The translations under genes and the position numbers were made by a program. This document shows, piece after piece, positions 13,451-24,762 of a stretch of 64,000 nt of DNA. This DNA comes from Trileptium ribeirensis (Eukaryota > Nematoda > Enoplea > Enoplida > Thoracostomopsidae): the NCBI GenBank assembly GCA_030248225.1, contig JASANE010004934.1, positions 1 to 64,000 of the forward strand. The letters run 5' to 3'. The stretch's first letter is position 1, and every line of letters begins with the position of its first letter. A model generated the notes under the pieces. The model saw nothing but the letters and a program-made list of their open reading frames with translations. It did no database searches and was not told the origin of the DNA.

Positions 13451-13979
13451 GTGGTGCAATTGCAGCCGTAAAAGCAAGAAAACTGCATTGCCGGTAATTG
13501 TGTGATCCGGGGCGTCGCGATTCGAGAGTACATCGAAGTAACGCCACCATCGGTCTAGCTACTCAGATTCTGTAGCCAGTAGGCATCCGTAACAATCTCT
13601 TATTACACCATGAATATGTCATTTTTCGGCGACACGGAAACGGAACAGATCCTGCGAGTCATCCACAGCTGCCGTTTTCGACAATTCAGATACGATGCCG
13701 ATTTCGGTATGAAACATCAAAAATACCGATACGGATTTCGCAAACAGTAGAAAAAAATTTGAAACTAACTAGATAATCACGAACCAGATTATAGCCGTTT
13801 GGGTTTACACACATAAACAAAAACATACTGCCTTCAAGTTTCCACTGCACACCATGTGTTACCTTAAAATAACCGTTGACGGCTTGACTCGATAGCCACG
13901 GCATCTCGTAAATCCGTTCCTTCTACCTAAAATCTATGTACGTCAGGTTGGGCGTTGCGGGATGCAGGAAGACCAATAG
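13451..13979. other. Unassigned flank of the RT relic
   Basis: Possibly more of the RT element 5' side (13,451-13,690), but no motif is clear. A 72-codon minus-strand frame (13,686-13,904) has no recognisable feature. Confidence 0.3.
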
Positions 13980-16440
13980 CTGTATGAAGAACATCTTGCC
14001 ATACCCACCCCAGGCCTACCACGGTTCACGAGCGTAGACGCTAAAACGGCGTCCATGAAGTGTTTTAGGACGCAAATGAGTCGAGATATGAGCCTCAAAT
14101 ATGTTACCGAAACCACAACTCCGGTTTAAAAAGTTTGTTTCAAATTTTCCACATTTTTACTTCATCAGTGGTCCAAACATGTAATATATACATAAAGATC
14201 AAGTTACAAGGCAAACAAACAAAGAAAAGATTATATAACTAACCAAATTGTCCAGTGAACGTAAGTAGCACACATAATTTCAGTAGAATTTTTCATCTTG
14301 ACCCTGCAGGAGTTGGTTAACAAAACAAAGCCAAGTCGTTGCTTGTAGCAGCTATTTTACCCGCTCAGAAGTCTGCGGTGTATGTTAGAATTAAAAGGGA
14401 CCGAGCTGTAACCTTGGATAACACAAATGGCGTCAAGCACCAACCAGTGCGCTTGTAAACTCTGTCAATTAGCCTACATTGGAGTTAAGTAACATATGTG
14501 CAACGTAGCCAGGAACTGTATTCTTGGTAATGAACTGTATTCATTGAAATTGTGCGAGCAGTGTGACAGTTTGCCTCACTTACAGCATTTTGATCAGAAA
14601 GTCATCATCATCTAGCTGAGGGGTACTGGTTAACCAACCCTAGCATGAAAATTGTCTCTGACCACTGACAAGAAAGTTATTGTATACCTTCTTTATTTTC
14701 TTTTAGAACCATATAAACCAATAATTTCAAGTTTCCTACGGAATAGGAAGTCATAAACATAGGTCCAGGAAAGGGGTGTTTACATACAGGGCGAAAGTGT
14801 GTAGTCTACGCTCCATGCGTTAGAAGCACATTCATTTTGACGCAATTTACGCAAGCCGTGTATTGCAAGTCATTCCTTTATTCTGGGTGTCCCAAAAACG
14901 ACATACTGATCGATAAATAAACGTTATTAGCTTCCTCAGTCTCTTCAAAATTCAAGAAAGGCAATAATGTCATCGCAATATATTATAGCAGTTTAATGTA
15001 AAAGTTATTATACTACAGTTTAAATCCACAGTACATTCATTTCCCCTTCATATGTTTTACTATATATACGTTTCGATGACCAGGTTCCGTTTTCCGGTTA
15101 TTCCCCGTTAACTGTGCATCTCAAATCACAATTTGCATCTTCGCTGAGCATGGATGATGTTACCGAACGCGAAGCTAGTCGTGTTCTCCGCCCAAAACAT
15201 AGATGGTTAGTGATCGTCAAATCCACGTTATTGTTACCTGTCCCGCCTCAAAATCGGTAACAACGTCATTGTTCTTTACTAATTTTGCCGTGCTTGGCAC
15301 GCTTAGCCAGTCATACTAGGCATACTAAGACCCGATGAACTGGCCACCGGATAAGTTTGAGATAGAGCTCTGAATAGAAAAGCGACAAGGGATGTTGTTC
15401 AAAACTTCCCTGCTATGCGCTTATATATGTTTTCCCGTGTGCATGATAAAAAAGAGTTATCCTCGGGAGTATTCAAACCCCGACCAAAAAGGTAGCGAAA
15501 TGGTGCCACCGGAAAAGTTTTAGGACAATTTTATAAGAACCTAGGATATATGTAGATAGGTATATATGCCTATAAACCGCTTGTTGATTTCGAAAACAAA
15601 ATTACTCGTATCCATCGTCATAGTTCTCCATACGTATGCGTGAGTAGAACGCTGCGTCGCACCGATTTGGAGTAGTACCTTCAACCTCAATAATCATATA
15701 CCCATGCGCCTGTATATTCTTGAATAATATGTACCATTATACCAATTTTTCAGCTATGTTTATCAATCTGTTGTATAACCACTGTATAACACCCTGCGTA
15801 GTACCTTATCCTATCAATTCGTATCGTGTACCATAGTGATTGATGATTATGCGCCGTAGTTTAGCATACGCCGAATCGAGCCCGTTCCCATTCGTTTCCC
15901 CGTATTGTACTATTATATAGTCCCCTTTCCCATTGTGCCTATGATTAACCGCCGTTTAGTTTACGTGAACCGATGTTGTCAACGGAGTTCCCAGATTAGT
16001 ACCGCGCCAGTAGTTGCTCAGGTAATAGTAACTGTGCATTGTGTCGATTTTCTTTTCCCCTACAGTAAGGTAAGCATAGTTTCCGCCTACGACATATTTA
16101 GGTGAAATTAGTAAATTATTTCATGCCGTCACCAATATAGCTGTGATCGTTTTCCAAAGAATGGCGAAGACTCCGATACTATGATCCCGAATTCCCGACT
16201 CGATAGTTTTAGCGTACTTACAGGTTACTATATTGTCGTACTGATCGTGTTATCCCGTATAATGTATTTGTATGCGAGACTTGTCAATAAAAACATTCAA
16301 AACAAGACCCATGGTGTTGAAGTGTTTTAATGACCGAGTATTGAATGGGTTCCAAATCGTCACCCGATCTACTTGGCTGGCAGAAGTTGCAAGCCTTGGC
16401 GTGACTAGCCGATGTATTATTGATGACGAGTCACGTCGAT
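13980..16440 (+). repeat. Long dispersed repeat, copy 2 (partial, interrupted)
   Basis: The flanks 13,980-14,105 and 15,109-16,440 match 6,903-7,045 and 7,045-8,600 of copy 1 in order and orientation. The matches include GGCCTACCACGGTTCACGA, GATGGTTAGTGA, TTATCCTCGGGAGTA and the conserved AATAAA (16,286-16,291). A transposon-derived block (14,106-15,108) splits it. The copy lacks the upstream third and the leader with the primer-binding site. Confidence 0.7.
14106..15108. mobile_element. Old copy of the CCGG-rich non-autonomous hAT element
   Basis: The interior matches 41,160-42,250 and 45,480-46,590 in order: CCGGTTTAAAAAGTTTG near the left end, AAGAAAAGATTA, GCACCAACCAGTGCGCTTGTAAAC, CTTCCTCAGTCTCTT, and TTCCGGTTATTCCCCG at the right end. 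The left TIR is eroded and no clean target duplication remains. Both fit an older insertion than the two intact copies. It lies inside copy 2 of the long repeat, which dates that repeat as older still. Confidence 0.75.
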
Positions 16441-16791
16441 ATTACACTTGAAATTTGTTAGCCTTCACCGGGCTAACATTAAGCAACTACGACGGGGAGA
16501 TAATATTCGAGTAACTTTCTCTGTGCTTCGATATTAGAGTGAAAACAACGAAATATAAATGGCTGAAGGGGCGTCCCAAGGAATATAGTACCATTCCATT
16601 CAAATAAATCACTATTCATCGATTCTAGCATTCCTCAAAAACCTTTATAATCACAGATGCAACAAATCATAACATAAGATTGAAAAGCACTAAGTCATGC
16701 ATGGTTCAAGGGGGCAGGGAATGTAGTATAATTCAAATAAATCATCTCATCGTTTTCAGCAACCTCGAAAACCAATATAGTGACCATATAA
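16441..16791. other. Unassigned DNA with a short imperfect duplication
   Basis: Two related segments (about 16,570-16,620 and 16,705-16,760) share GGAAT(A/G)TAGTA followed by ATTCAAATAAATCA. No gene is visible. Confidence 0.35.
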
Positions 16792-17150
16792 CTGGCCTTC
16801 CAAAAAGTGGGGGGACATGTCCGTTCTGGGGGAATTTCAAAGCGGAGAGGGGGTATAAATTTTGCTTAAATACTAAATATTTCCATATTTGCATGTAGTT
16901 ATGCTTCCGTGCATGTATTTTCAAACTATGAACAATGTTTTAGCATTAGAAATAGTGGTAATTTATGTTTAAAAACATTTTGCATAAAAAAAACGTCTAT
17001 TTTCAGATAAAAAATTTTCGATATAGTTGAACATGGGATGTTTCAGCCGAGTGGCGGGGACGGGCATGCAGGAAAATCTCACGGACCTGTGGGATTTCGA
17101 AAGTAAGCGGTCCCCACGTCGGCCCCACCCCCACACTGTGGACATGCCAG
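16792..17150. mobile_element. Small TIR element D, copy 1
   Basis: A 359-bp unit starting CTGGCCTTCCAAAAAG and ending CTGTGGACATGCCAG. It matches the 388-bp unit at 52,705-53,092 along its whole length (TATAAATTTTGCTTAAA, TATTTCCATATTT, TTTAGCATTA, ATAGTGGTAATT, GTTGAACATGGG). Terminal inverted repeats of about 15 bp (CTGGCCTKTCCACAG in the better copy) and lack of coding capacity make it a MITE. The flanks share only short AT-rich similarity, so target-site length and superfamily are open. Confidence 0.75.
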
Positions 17151-17494
17151 CATAATGCTTAACGATTGTCTTAAAAATACTATATATAAAGGATTAAAAT
17201 GGGTCCCTTTGAGACTCATTTTGTGCCCTATCACTTTATTCACGAGCCTAAGAAAAAGTGTTAATCAATAAAATTATAAAACTCGTTCAGGTAAACGCAA
17301 AAGATATGCAATATCTATGATATGGAGACTGTGCTTTGATTTGGAGTGCTTAATTTTTGAGATAACTAAAATATATTTTCCCTTGTTCACAAAAATAGAA
17401 GGGCACCTCTTTGAAGCGGGTCTACCATAACCCATGGGTGGGTGAAATGGATGGAAAACATATGTCATCAGGGACGAAACTAAAGGTTGTCATT
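17151..17494. other. Unassigned DNA between two transposons
   Basis: AT-rich sequence with no convincing gene, RNA or repeat partner seen. Confidence 0.3.
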
Positions 17495-18942
17495 CAGGGT
17501 TCCCGGCGGTTATCAGGAAAAATTTCCCTCACATCCCTGGTGAAATATAGCTTTTTCCCTGATTGCTCAAAAAATTCCTTGATGGGAGAATGCACCTGTA
17601 CCGCCAGGCCAAAACAATGCATTCCAGAAATCGACAAGTCTTCCAGCTATTTCTCAGCTCGCTTTGCTCGCCCCTGCTTCTCTCGCTCAGCAGCGCTGTC
17701 CATCCTCTGCCGCTCCAGAGCCTCCCTATAGCGACGGTGGAATCCACGAAAAAACTCTATCATATTAGTCCCGATCTACATTATTTCTGCATCCCCGCAA
17801 CCTTAATCGCGTCATGAACAATCCGTTGTGCCACCAGTTACTGTTCCTGAAGATTCTCGACAACAAGATCTTTATTCACGGAAAATCCACTTTCAACAAC
17901 CGCGTTTCCAGGAGATAAAAGTAAAACGACCTTAACTACCTCCAGCAAGTCTTTTTGTCGCCGTCCTCGGACAACAGGCTGAAGTATAACTAATCGGAGC
18001 CGGCTGAGTTGAAACCAAAAGTTTTAGCCGTATCGATTACCCGTTGGGACTGAATAAAATGGCGGAACTGAATCATTGAGCAATCGGCCACAGTGCTTGA
18101 TATGTGATCGCTGTTGAAAAGTTCTTCAAAACACACCTTCATGCAACATTTTGCAAGCTGTGGACACGAGAAATTTGTAGGATTCAAGATTCAACGAACC
18201 AATCGGCAGCGAACCGTGGAGCGCTCGATCGGCTTTGACACTAAACCACAAAGGAGCTTCACAGCCCCAACACTAAAAGCCAGTTTGTCGGCGTCAGACG
18301 CCTTTGAATTGTCCAAGGCTAGCTTAGCACCGACGCCGATCTCAAGATGCTTCGCCACATTAACGGAATCGCTGCCATAAGAGCAATCTACGACCAATAA
18401 TTTGGAAGCGGTGTCCGCGGCAGAGAGAATATCGCTCTTCACGAAGCGTTCCATCACTGATCGCATCACGGTACACAGCGTATCAAACACAAACGGAACC
18501 ATAGGACCTGGTGAATGGCTGCATCAAAAACGGCTACATCAAATTTGCAAAAAATTCTGAAGAACTCCAATTCGCAACCGTCAGTTTGTCGGAAAACAAT
18601 TCAACGGCATCTCGACCACGGATTTTGTGATGCAAGGAAGTATGTCGTTAGCCCGGAACGCAACGGGCAACGTTTTCCACCCATCGCACAGCACAAACTT
18701 TTTAGGAAATACCGAACTCCCGGAAATCGCACCGCCGAGCCTTTAAACAACCTGTATAACGCTGCGAGAAGACTGTTTATCTGCCGGCCGGACGTCTATT
18801 TCCCGCCTGAAGGGCCCCATGGACTACGTGTAGGCCACAAGAAACAAAAAAAATAAATTTTATAAAAAATTTTCGCTGATTGGATCCAAAATTCCCTGAT
18901 TTCCAGAGAACATATTCATTTTCCCTGATCAGCAGGACCCTG
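17495..18942 (-). mobile_element. hAT-type DNA transposon with decayed transposase
   Basis: A 1,448-bp unit bounded by CAGGGTTCC (17,495) and, inverted, CAGGGTCCT (ending 18,942). Secondary TCAGGGAAAAT-like boxes occur near both ends. CAGGG-starting TIRs are typical of hAT elements. The flanking bases (GTCAT on the left, TCATATG on the right) are suggestive but do not form an exact 8-bp duplication. The interior encodes a minus-strand transposase relic, described separately. Confidence 0.75.
17560..18840 (-). pseudogene. hAT transposase relic
   Basis: Minus-strand coding fragments run from 18,840 to 17,560. The best preserved is 18,502-18,191 (103 codons, beginning MVPFVFDTLCTVM), followed by 18,187-17,990 and by a block at about 17,960-17,790 reading LLLSPGNAVVESGFSVNK and then a conserved QRIVHDAIKV. 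That last block is the C-terminal hAT dimerisation region, where the pattern 'hGxxxVExGFSxNK' is characteristic. A hAT transposase would cut at the TIRs and move the element. Several stops and frame changes (for example the TAA just after VVENLQEQ) and a short total length make this copy inactive. Recognition rests on family knowledge of the C-terminal block; the N-terminal zinc finger was not seen. Confidence 0.75.
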
Positions 18943-19183
18943 TCATATGCAAAAGACTTCATGGGTATATCTTCTTCATTCCTAAGATATTTAGAAAAAA
19001 CTGGCAAGAAGGGCTGACAAAGTAAAATTTATCAGTGCGCAAACAAACAAATGTCTGTTCGCGTCGTCTACCGCGAGATGAAAAATATACGTTAAGCGAT
19101 TTGCATCTAGTGTGAAACGAAATTTTAACCGATCCTGTATCTCTCGTAATGAGATTAATCGGGCAGAATATCACAAGCTAATA

Positions 19184-19711
19184 ATGCACCAGTAAACTTA
19201 AAGTGACCCCACGAACTATCCTATTTTGTCATTTTGCATAAAATTTGGTATGGAACACTTTTTGGTAAATTAAAATTCGGCGTAAAACTGTTCACGAACA
19301 CAGCCATTGAAATTCAGCCATTTTGTGTTCGCAAAATTCAAACAAAATTACCCAAATTTGGAAAATTTGTCGATTTAAATTAAACCAACTTTATTCGCGA
19401 ACTCTGAGAGATTAACTATGGGGTCGATTTGATTGTGACGCCACGTTTTCACTAAATTTCTTCGCGAACATTGAATAATCCAAATTTAAATGATTAGGCA
19501 TTAGGGAACAGAATTTCTACAATTTGAAATCGCCGAAATTCTGTTCGAACACAAGGTCTAATTTCTGGCACTTGAATTTGATTTTGCCAGTTTTCGATTA
19601 GCGAAAAACCGAATGAAATTAAGCCTTTTTTCCGTATCAAGGGTTTGCGATTCAATATCGGTAATGAGAAAAAAGGATGATAGGCGGGTCAGCTTAAGTT
19701 TACTCACGCAT
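19184..19711. mobile_element. TIR element E, copy 1
   Basis: About 0.53 kb. The left end reads ATGCACCAGTAAACTTAA and the right end, inverted, reads TATGCGTGAGTAAACTTAA, giving TIRs of about 18 bp. Copies occur at 24,229-24,762 (same orientation) and 62,198-62,712 (inverted). The interior is rich in TTCGCGAAC and GTTCGCGAA half-sites and AAATTT runs. It encodes nothing recognisable, so it is probably a MITE. No clear target duplication was found. Confidence 0.7.
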
Positions 19712-20116
19712 AAACACAACGTAAGTCGAACAATCATTCCACAAATATTAACGCAGTCTCACAGACTGCTATAACAAAACACATTAACCATGGACTTGGA
19801 CTGAGGCATAAGCAGCGGTTTAAGCTAGATCTTCTTATATCATACAGTCCAATTGCCACCCACGCAATTTTAAACAACTCAAAAACAATCACAGCACGTG
19901 ATTAGACCTTTCATTTCGAATATATGCGCAAACCCTAAGTAAGGTGGATCCTCATATGGACACAATGTACCATTTTAAATGTCGCCTAAGATATTACATT
20001 TACTAAAACACTACTCATATTTTCAAATAGCCTTTTGCTCTAAAAGCATCATTCATTAACCAAAACAGAAAAATATCAAAATAAATTTCGTCCTCGGAAT
20101 AAAATTTACAACATTT
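19712..20116. other. Unassigned DNA 3' of the candidate gene
   Basis: No gene or repeat partner recognised. It lies just downstream of the poly-A signal of the minus-strand candidate gene. Confidence 0.3.
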
Positions 20117-20122
20117 TTTATT
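20117..20122 (-). terminator. Candidate polyadenylation signal AATAAA
   Basis: AATAAA on the minus strand, about 75-115 bp past the proposed stop codons of the candidate gene at 20,195-20,788. The motif is common in AT-rich DNA, so its meaning depends on that gene being real. Confidence 0.35.
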
Positions 20123-20194
20123 ATGCTGTACAATACATATATTATGTCCCATTAACGTTCAATTGAACAAAGTTTATTCTCGGACATGAGGTTA

Positions 20195-20788
20195 TCATTG
20201 TTCTCCACGAAATCGTAACTGAAACATATAACTTAAATATTCATATTGCATACATGCAAAGCTGTTGCAGGTTCAATATTGGTGATCGTGATATGCTTGA
20301 GCGCACTCCGTTTCCACGTAGTATGCCCTTTGACTTCTCTTTTCAGCGCTTCGAACGCATCTTGAGTGGACAATAACGGAAAACTGAAAATAGCTAAAAT
20401 AAAATAGTTCCACACCAATTATAAAGCATGATTGTGTCCGACTACCACGTAATCAGAAAACAGTTCTGCCCTACCCAATAACGAATCCCACAACCACACT
20501 CTTGAAAATCTATATTCGATTTTGATTTAGATATATACTCCAAATGCACAAAAATAAAAACAAGAACTGACAATAGCACTGCTAGTACCTTTTAGGCAAC
20601 TCATCAAAGCAGTTATGAAAACTAATAATGCCATGACTGCCAACAAAGATTATACACAGCACAAAACATGCCAAAAACATTGGAATAATTAAAATTCTGC
20701 GTCCCACTCTAGCTTCCCTGACATTGAACACAGGACACACCATGAAAATCCCATCCTTCATTTGTTTAGCTTGTGGACGGGTCAGCAT
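20195..20788 (-). CDS. Candidate host gene end: single-pass membrane protein, spliced
   Basis: A proposed minus-strand gene model, not a recognised family. Exon 1 is 20,788-20,589 (200 nt). It starts at ATG in a CAAATGC context after an in-frame TAG, with a basic N-terminus, a hydrophobic segment ILIIPMFLACFVLCIIFVG (about residues 32-50) and then FHNCFDELPKR. The donor is AAAAG|GTACTA. Exon 2 is 20,383-20,254 with acceptor TATTTTCAG; one base completes the split codon, so phases agree, and 43 codons follow. If unspliced, it ends at a TAA at 20,233. A donor CAT|GTATGC and acceptor ATGTTTCAG would define a 35-nt intron and a last exon ending TGA at 20,195. The layout suggests a short-tailed membrane protein with its C-terminus outside the cytosol. 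Function unknown; this could be chance. Confidence 0.35.
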
Positions 20789-21978
20789 TTGGCAGGTCTA
20801 TAGCCTTAAAATTTGACATAGCCACATTTTAAGCAAAAACAGATCTAGCAATGAAACAACACAAGCCAAACTGCAAGAGGCTGCCGAATACACTCAACTC
20901 TGAACTATACATCTTATTCGCACTGCGCTGCATGGTCATACTTAACAGTTTTACAAACTAGCATATCGTCGGACCTAAGGATGGAATGAAGACAGTAATT
21001 GGTCTGAAAACAGTCTGTTTATTAAATTTGAGCTTCCTGAGATTCCTTCTAAGTCCCGCAAAACAGTTATGCATATTTTAGCACACATCAAAACCCATAC
21101 AACTATATTTTCTGCAATGAACAAGAAAACTGAATTTTCTTAAATTTATAGCTCACAAATTTGAAAAAAACATTATTTAAGCGTCATTTTTCACTACAGC
21201 TTGCGTATTGGATGCACGTACAACTACATTCATGGCATTGGGCAACTTGAGAAACCTATAAACATATCCATGCCTTCTAAGAACAACCAAGAGTTTATGA
21301 TGATTTTTATTGAGAAGGGTATGATACTCCTATATTTGTGAACGGTAACCAGATTCCGGTTCCGACGAAAAGCGCCTTCCGGTTCCGGGAAAAACAATCT
21401 TATAAGAACTGGAATTCCGGTAAATTGTATTCCCGTTTTTGCTTCAGTAATATAGAAAATATAAATTTTAAATTCTAAAGATATTATATTTCAACAACAG
21501 ATGAAACGAAATTTTAACTCGTCGTCTTGATAGTGTTAAGCAGCGATTGCGCAGCTTTGGCGCCGCGTGACCAAAAGACACTATTCTCTTCAGGAGACCA
21601 AAATTATAACAAAAAACATACAGCATCACAAGTTGATTTATGTGCAAGATAGTGATACTGTATATAAAGTATAGGGGAATGGAATAAATACGGCTTATGA
21701 GAGTAGCCACTACGGGTACCTATAACATATACCGGTTATTTGCAAATGTCATGGGCCTGAACTATCTACAGTCTCGCTCTACCTTTCTTAGGGTTCAGAG
21801 CGGACCTCAGGGCGTCACCGTTCAAATTAAATCCCAAACTCATGAAACACATAGGATTAATGCACCCTCATAGGCACAATCCGAGCATTAAAAAGCGGAA
21901 GCTCTAAAAATTCAGCACGTAATGCTGACCTTGAGCTTCCTGACATTGTGATTATATATATATATTTCACATATATAT
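20789..21978. other. Unassigned DNA with one hAT end fragment
   Basis: At 21,345-21,440 is a TAACCAGATTCCGGTTCCGACGAAAAG segment resembling the left end of the CCGG-rich hAT elements (compare 41,080-41,180). It is an isolated end or a diverged relative. Short minus-strand frames at 21,468-21,710 and 21,857-22,144 have no domain and partly overlap transposon sequence. Nothing else is recognisable. Confidence 0.4.
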
Positions 21979-22919
21979 ACCGGTTCCGGCGAAAATCGTG
22001 TTCCCGTTGCGGTTCCGGCAAAGGGCAAAAACCATACCGGAACCGGCATTCCGGTTTAAAAATTTTGTTTGAAATTTTCCACATTTTTTGCTTCATCTTG
22101 TAAACCAAACATATGTAATATACAATAATCAAGCTCCAATACAACCAAGCAAAAGAAAAGATTAACTAACCAATTTGCCGTGTGAAACGTAAGTAGGGCA
22201 CATAATTTGAGCAGGAATCTTTCATAATAGCCTGCAGGAGTTTGTTAAATCAAAGCCAGGTCGATGCTTGTAGCAGATATTTTGCACATCCAGAAGTCTG
22301 TGGGATAAGTTTGAATTAAACCGGTCCAACTCGGCAACAGAGTATGGCTTACGCAGAAGTACTTAGGGTATGCTTGGTTAACATAAATTGCGTCAAGCAC
22401 CCGCCAGTGTGCTTGTAAACTTGGTAAATCAGTCTAAATTGAAGTAAACTAACGTTATCTGCAACGCAGCAAGAAACTGCTTTCTTGGCAATGAACTGTA
22501 TTTATTGAAACTGTGCGAGCAGCATCACAGTGTGTCTCATTTATAGCATTCTGATTAGAAAGTTATCATCATTATGATCTAACTGACGGGCATTGTTTGT
22601 CCAACGCTAGCCTAAACAGTGTCTCTGACCACTGATCAGAAAATTATATTCTATCTATTATTTTCTCTTAGAATCATATAAACCAATAATTTTAAGTTTC
22701 CTACAGAAGAACATGCAACAAACGTATGTGTAGTAAGGGTAGGCGACTGGAGATAGAGCGAAAGTGTGTATTCTACGCTCCAAGTTTTGTAAGCACATTC
22801 GATTTGACGCAGTATAGGCAATGGTGTATAGTGGAAGACATTTTTGCTCTGAATGTCCAAAACCGACATATTTGATCGATAAATAAACATTATTAGCTTC
22901 CTCAGTCTCTTTAAAGTTT
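21979..22919. mobile_element. CCGG-rich non-autonomous hAT element, truncated copy
   Basis: Matches 41,100-42,040 closely, beginning inside the left TIR (CCGGTTCCGGCGAAAATCGTG) and stopping after CTCAGTCTCTTTAAAGTTTC. The outer left TIR and about 200 bp of the right end, including the right CCGG cluster, are missing. An AT-rich TATATA tract borders the left break. Confidence 0.85.
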
Positions 22920-23452
22920 CCCGCCCCTATTTTGCAACAACGGTAAACAACAGTTAGATTTGAATAGACCTTACAAATATACAATCTTTCTTACACCTGA
23001 AGACTTATCACAGCTGCGCAACAACGGCTCTGCCAAGCTACACATTCTAACACTCAGTTCACAGGATATCATTCACTCACAAAAACTGCACAACAACAAG
23101 GCTACATGTAGATATTGCGCAAACGTTTTTGGAACGCCGAGACGCGGTTTGACCGGTATATTTTTGTTTTGAAAATTTTTTAAAAGTTAATTATAATGAT
23201 GTATAGACGTTAACATCTAACTTCTTTGACTAGCGTCTGCTACAATGAAAAATTTCTGTCAAACGTGCATCACTTAACAACGTATTTCAGAGATTTACTA
23301 CAATGATTTAGAAACAGATATATATATACTCTTAAATGCATAAACATACCACACATACAAAACAAAGGTTGTAGATAGCCATGAGCCCAGGCAACAGATA
23401 CAAAATGCCTTACATAACCATTCTTAGTTTAATCACAAATGAAAACTCCAAC
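22920..23452. other. Unassigned DNA, possibly intronic
   Basis: Lies between a truncated hAT copy and a candidate minus-strand exon. A 70-codon plus-strand frame (22,960-23,172) has no recognisable domain. On the minus strand a CTTCAG|GTGTAAG donor-like site occurs near 22,996, but no convincing acceptor goes with it. Confidence 0.3.
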
Positions 23453-23525
23453 CTGTCAAAATCTCGTTTCTCCACAACGATTTCATCTGGTTGAACCGCA
23501 GGACATGGAGGCGGCACACGCATAT
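23453..23525 (-). CDS. Candidate small internal exon
   Basis: A 73-nt minus-strand segment with acceptor TTATGTTGTAG at its start and donor GACAG|GTTGGA at its end. It stays open as two leading bases, 23 codons (MRVPPPCPAVQPDEIVVEK, then RDFD) and two trailing bases. The entry phase fits the exit phase of the exon at 27,575-27,818, where the split codon would become Asp. The composition (Pro-rich, then charged) is ordinary protein and no transposon match was seen. It is too short to identify a family. The intron to the upstream exon would be about 4.0 kb and filled with transposons. Confidence 0.4.
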
Positions 23526-23599
23526 CTACAACATAAATTTATGAATATCAAATTAGTAGACATAATTATAGTTTAAACTTGAACATCTATTCAACTGGA

Positions 23600-23975
23600 C
23601 TCTCCAAATTGGGGCTACCATTTTCAAGTACCCTCGGGCAAAACCGGGTGCCCCCCGTTCGAACCCCCCTGACAAAGTTTTGGGCTTCCCGGTTCATCGC
23701 CTCTTTATCAAAATCTTTTTATTTCCACTGGGTAAAAACATCCCCAAATGACATAGAATTTGTTCTAAAACTCAGTCTGGAAGCCTAAAATTCCGTAACT
23801 CTTGTCAAAATTTGCTTCAAAATAGCTTTTTCTGCCCATCAAAAGTGTTTTCGTGATACAATTTTTAACTTACTTGGCAACATGTCCTTTGGCAAAATCG
23901 GGCGCCACTGGTTCGGAACCATGGAGCCCCGGTTGATGCCCCAGGCAAAATTTTCAGCGAATTGAGAGCCCAGTT
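23600..23975 (+). repeat. Dispersed repeat C, copy 2
   Basis: Partner of 9,930-10,315 in the same orientation, with shared landmarks in the same order. Both copies are too diverged to define TIRs or a target duplication. Confidence 0.65.
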
Positions 23976-24228
23976 CAACAGCAATTAGGTTGAATAAAAT
24001 TAGTTCTGCGGTGCGTTGAGTCCACCATCGTGCCCGAGTCTTAATGCATGCTCCGCATTAGCGATTCTTTTAATCAGTTCACTCTGACACGGACAGGAAT
24101 ATTCCAAAAACTACTAAAATCAGCATTATGTGTAGCTACTAAAGAGAATACGTTGTAATATCTTATACAACGACGTATGTTAATTTAATCTGAAATTGTA
24201 TACTAGACATGGAACACTATAACAGTCA

Positions 24229-24762
24229 TTCTGAGTGAGTAAATTTAGTATTATCGCAGCAACCATCCGATTTCATAATTTCGCATAAAAACCATTATGG
24301 AATGCTTTTTGAGAGATTGAAAGTGAGCGCAAAACTGTACGCGACCACACTGCTCTGCGATTAAAATCTAACTATCTTACGTTCACGAAAATTCAAGTAA
24401 AGTTACCGAAGCTTTTGAGAACAAAAATCTGTCGGATTTAAATTAAGCAGATTTTGTTCGCGAACACTAAATGTAGGATCGATTTTGGTTGGGACGTCAC
24501 TACTGCATTAAATTTGTGAACACTGAATTAGAGCTTAGAATTTAGAGCTGATATGCATAACGCAACAAAATTCTTTAAAATTGAAATTCCCCAAAATTCT
24601 GTTCGAGAACGGGGTATAATTTCGGGCACTTGGACTTGATTTTGCCAATTCTTGGCTAGCGAAAAATATAAAGCAATTCAGTATTTTTTCAATAACTATG
24701 GTTTGCAATGCGATATAATTAGAACATAGGATGGCAGGGGTTACCATAAGTTTATGCAAGCA
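24229..24762. mobile_element. TIR element E, copy 2
   Basis: Same orientation as copy 1 (19,184-19,711). The left end GTGAGTAAATTTAG and right end CATAAGTTTATGCAAGC are eroded TIRs. Interior landmarks shared with copy 1 include GCGAACACT, TTCTGTTCGA(G)AACA and TGGACTTGATTTTGCCA. It lies inside the proposed intron between 27,575 and 23,525. Confidence 0.7.

Noticed and set aside
18114..18380. Plus-strand frames inside the hAT element
   Set aside because: They are the reverse of the transposase coding strand, which carries the recognisable hAT motif.
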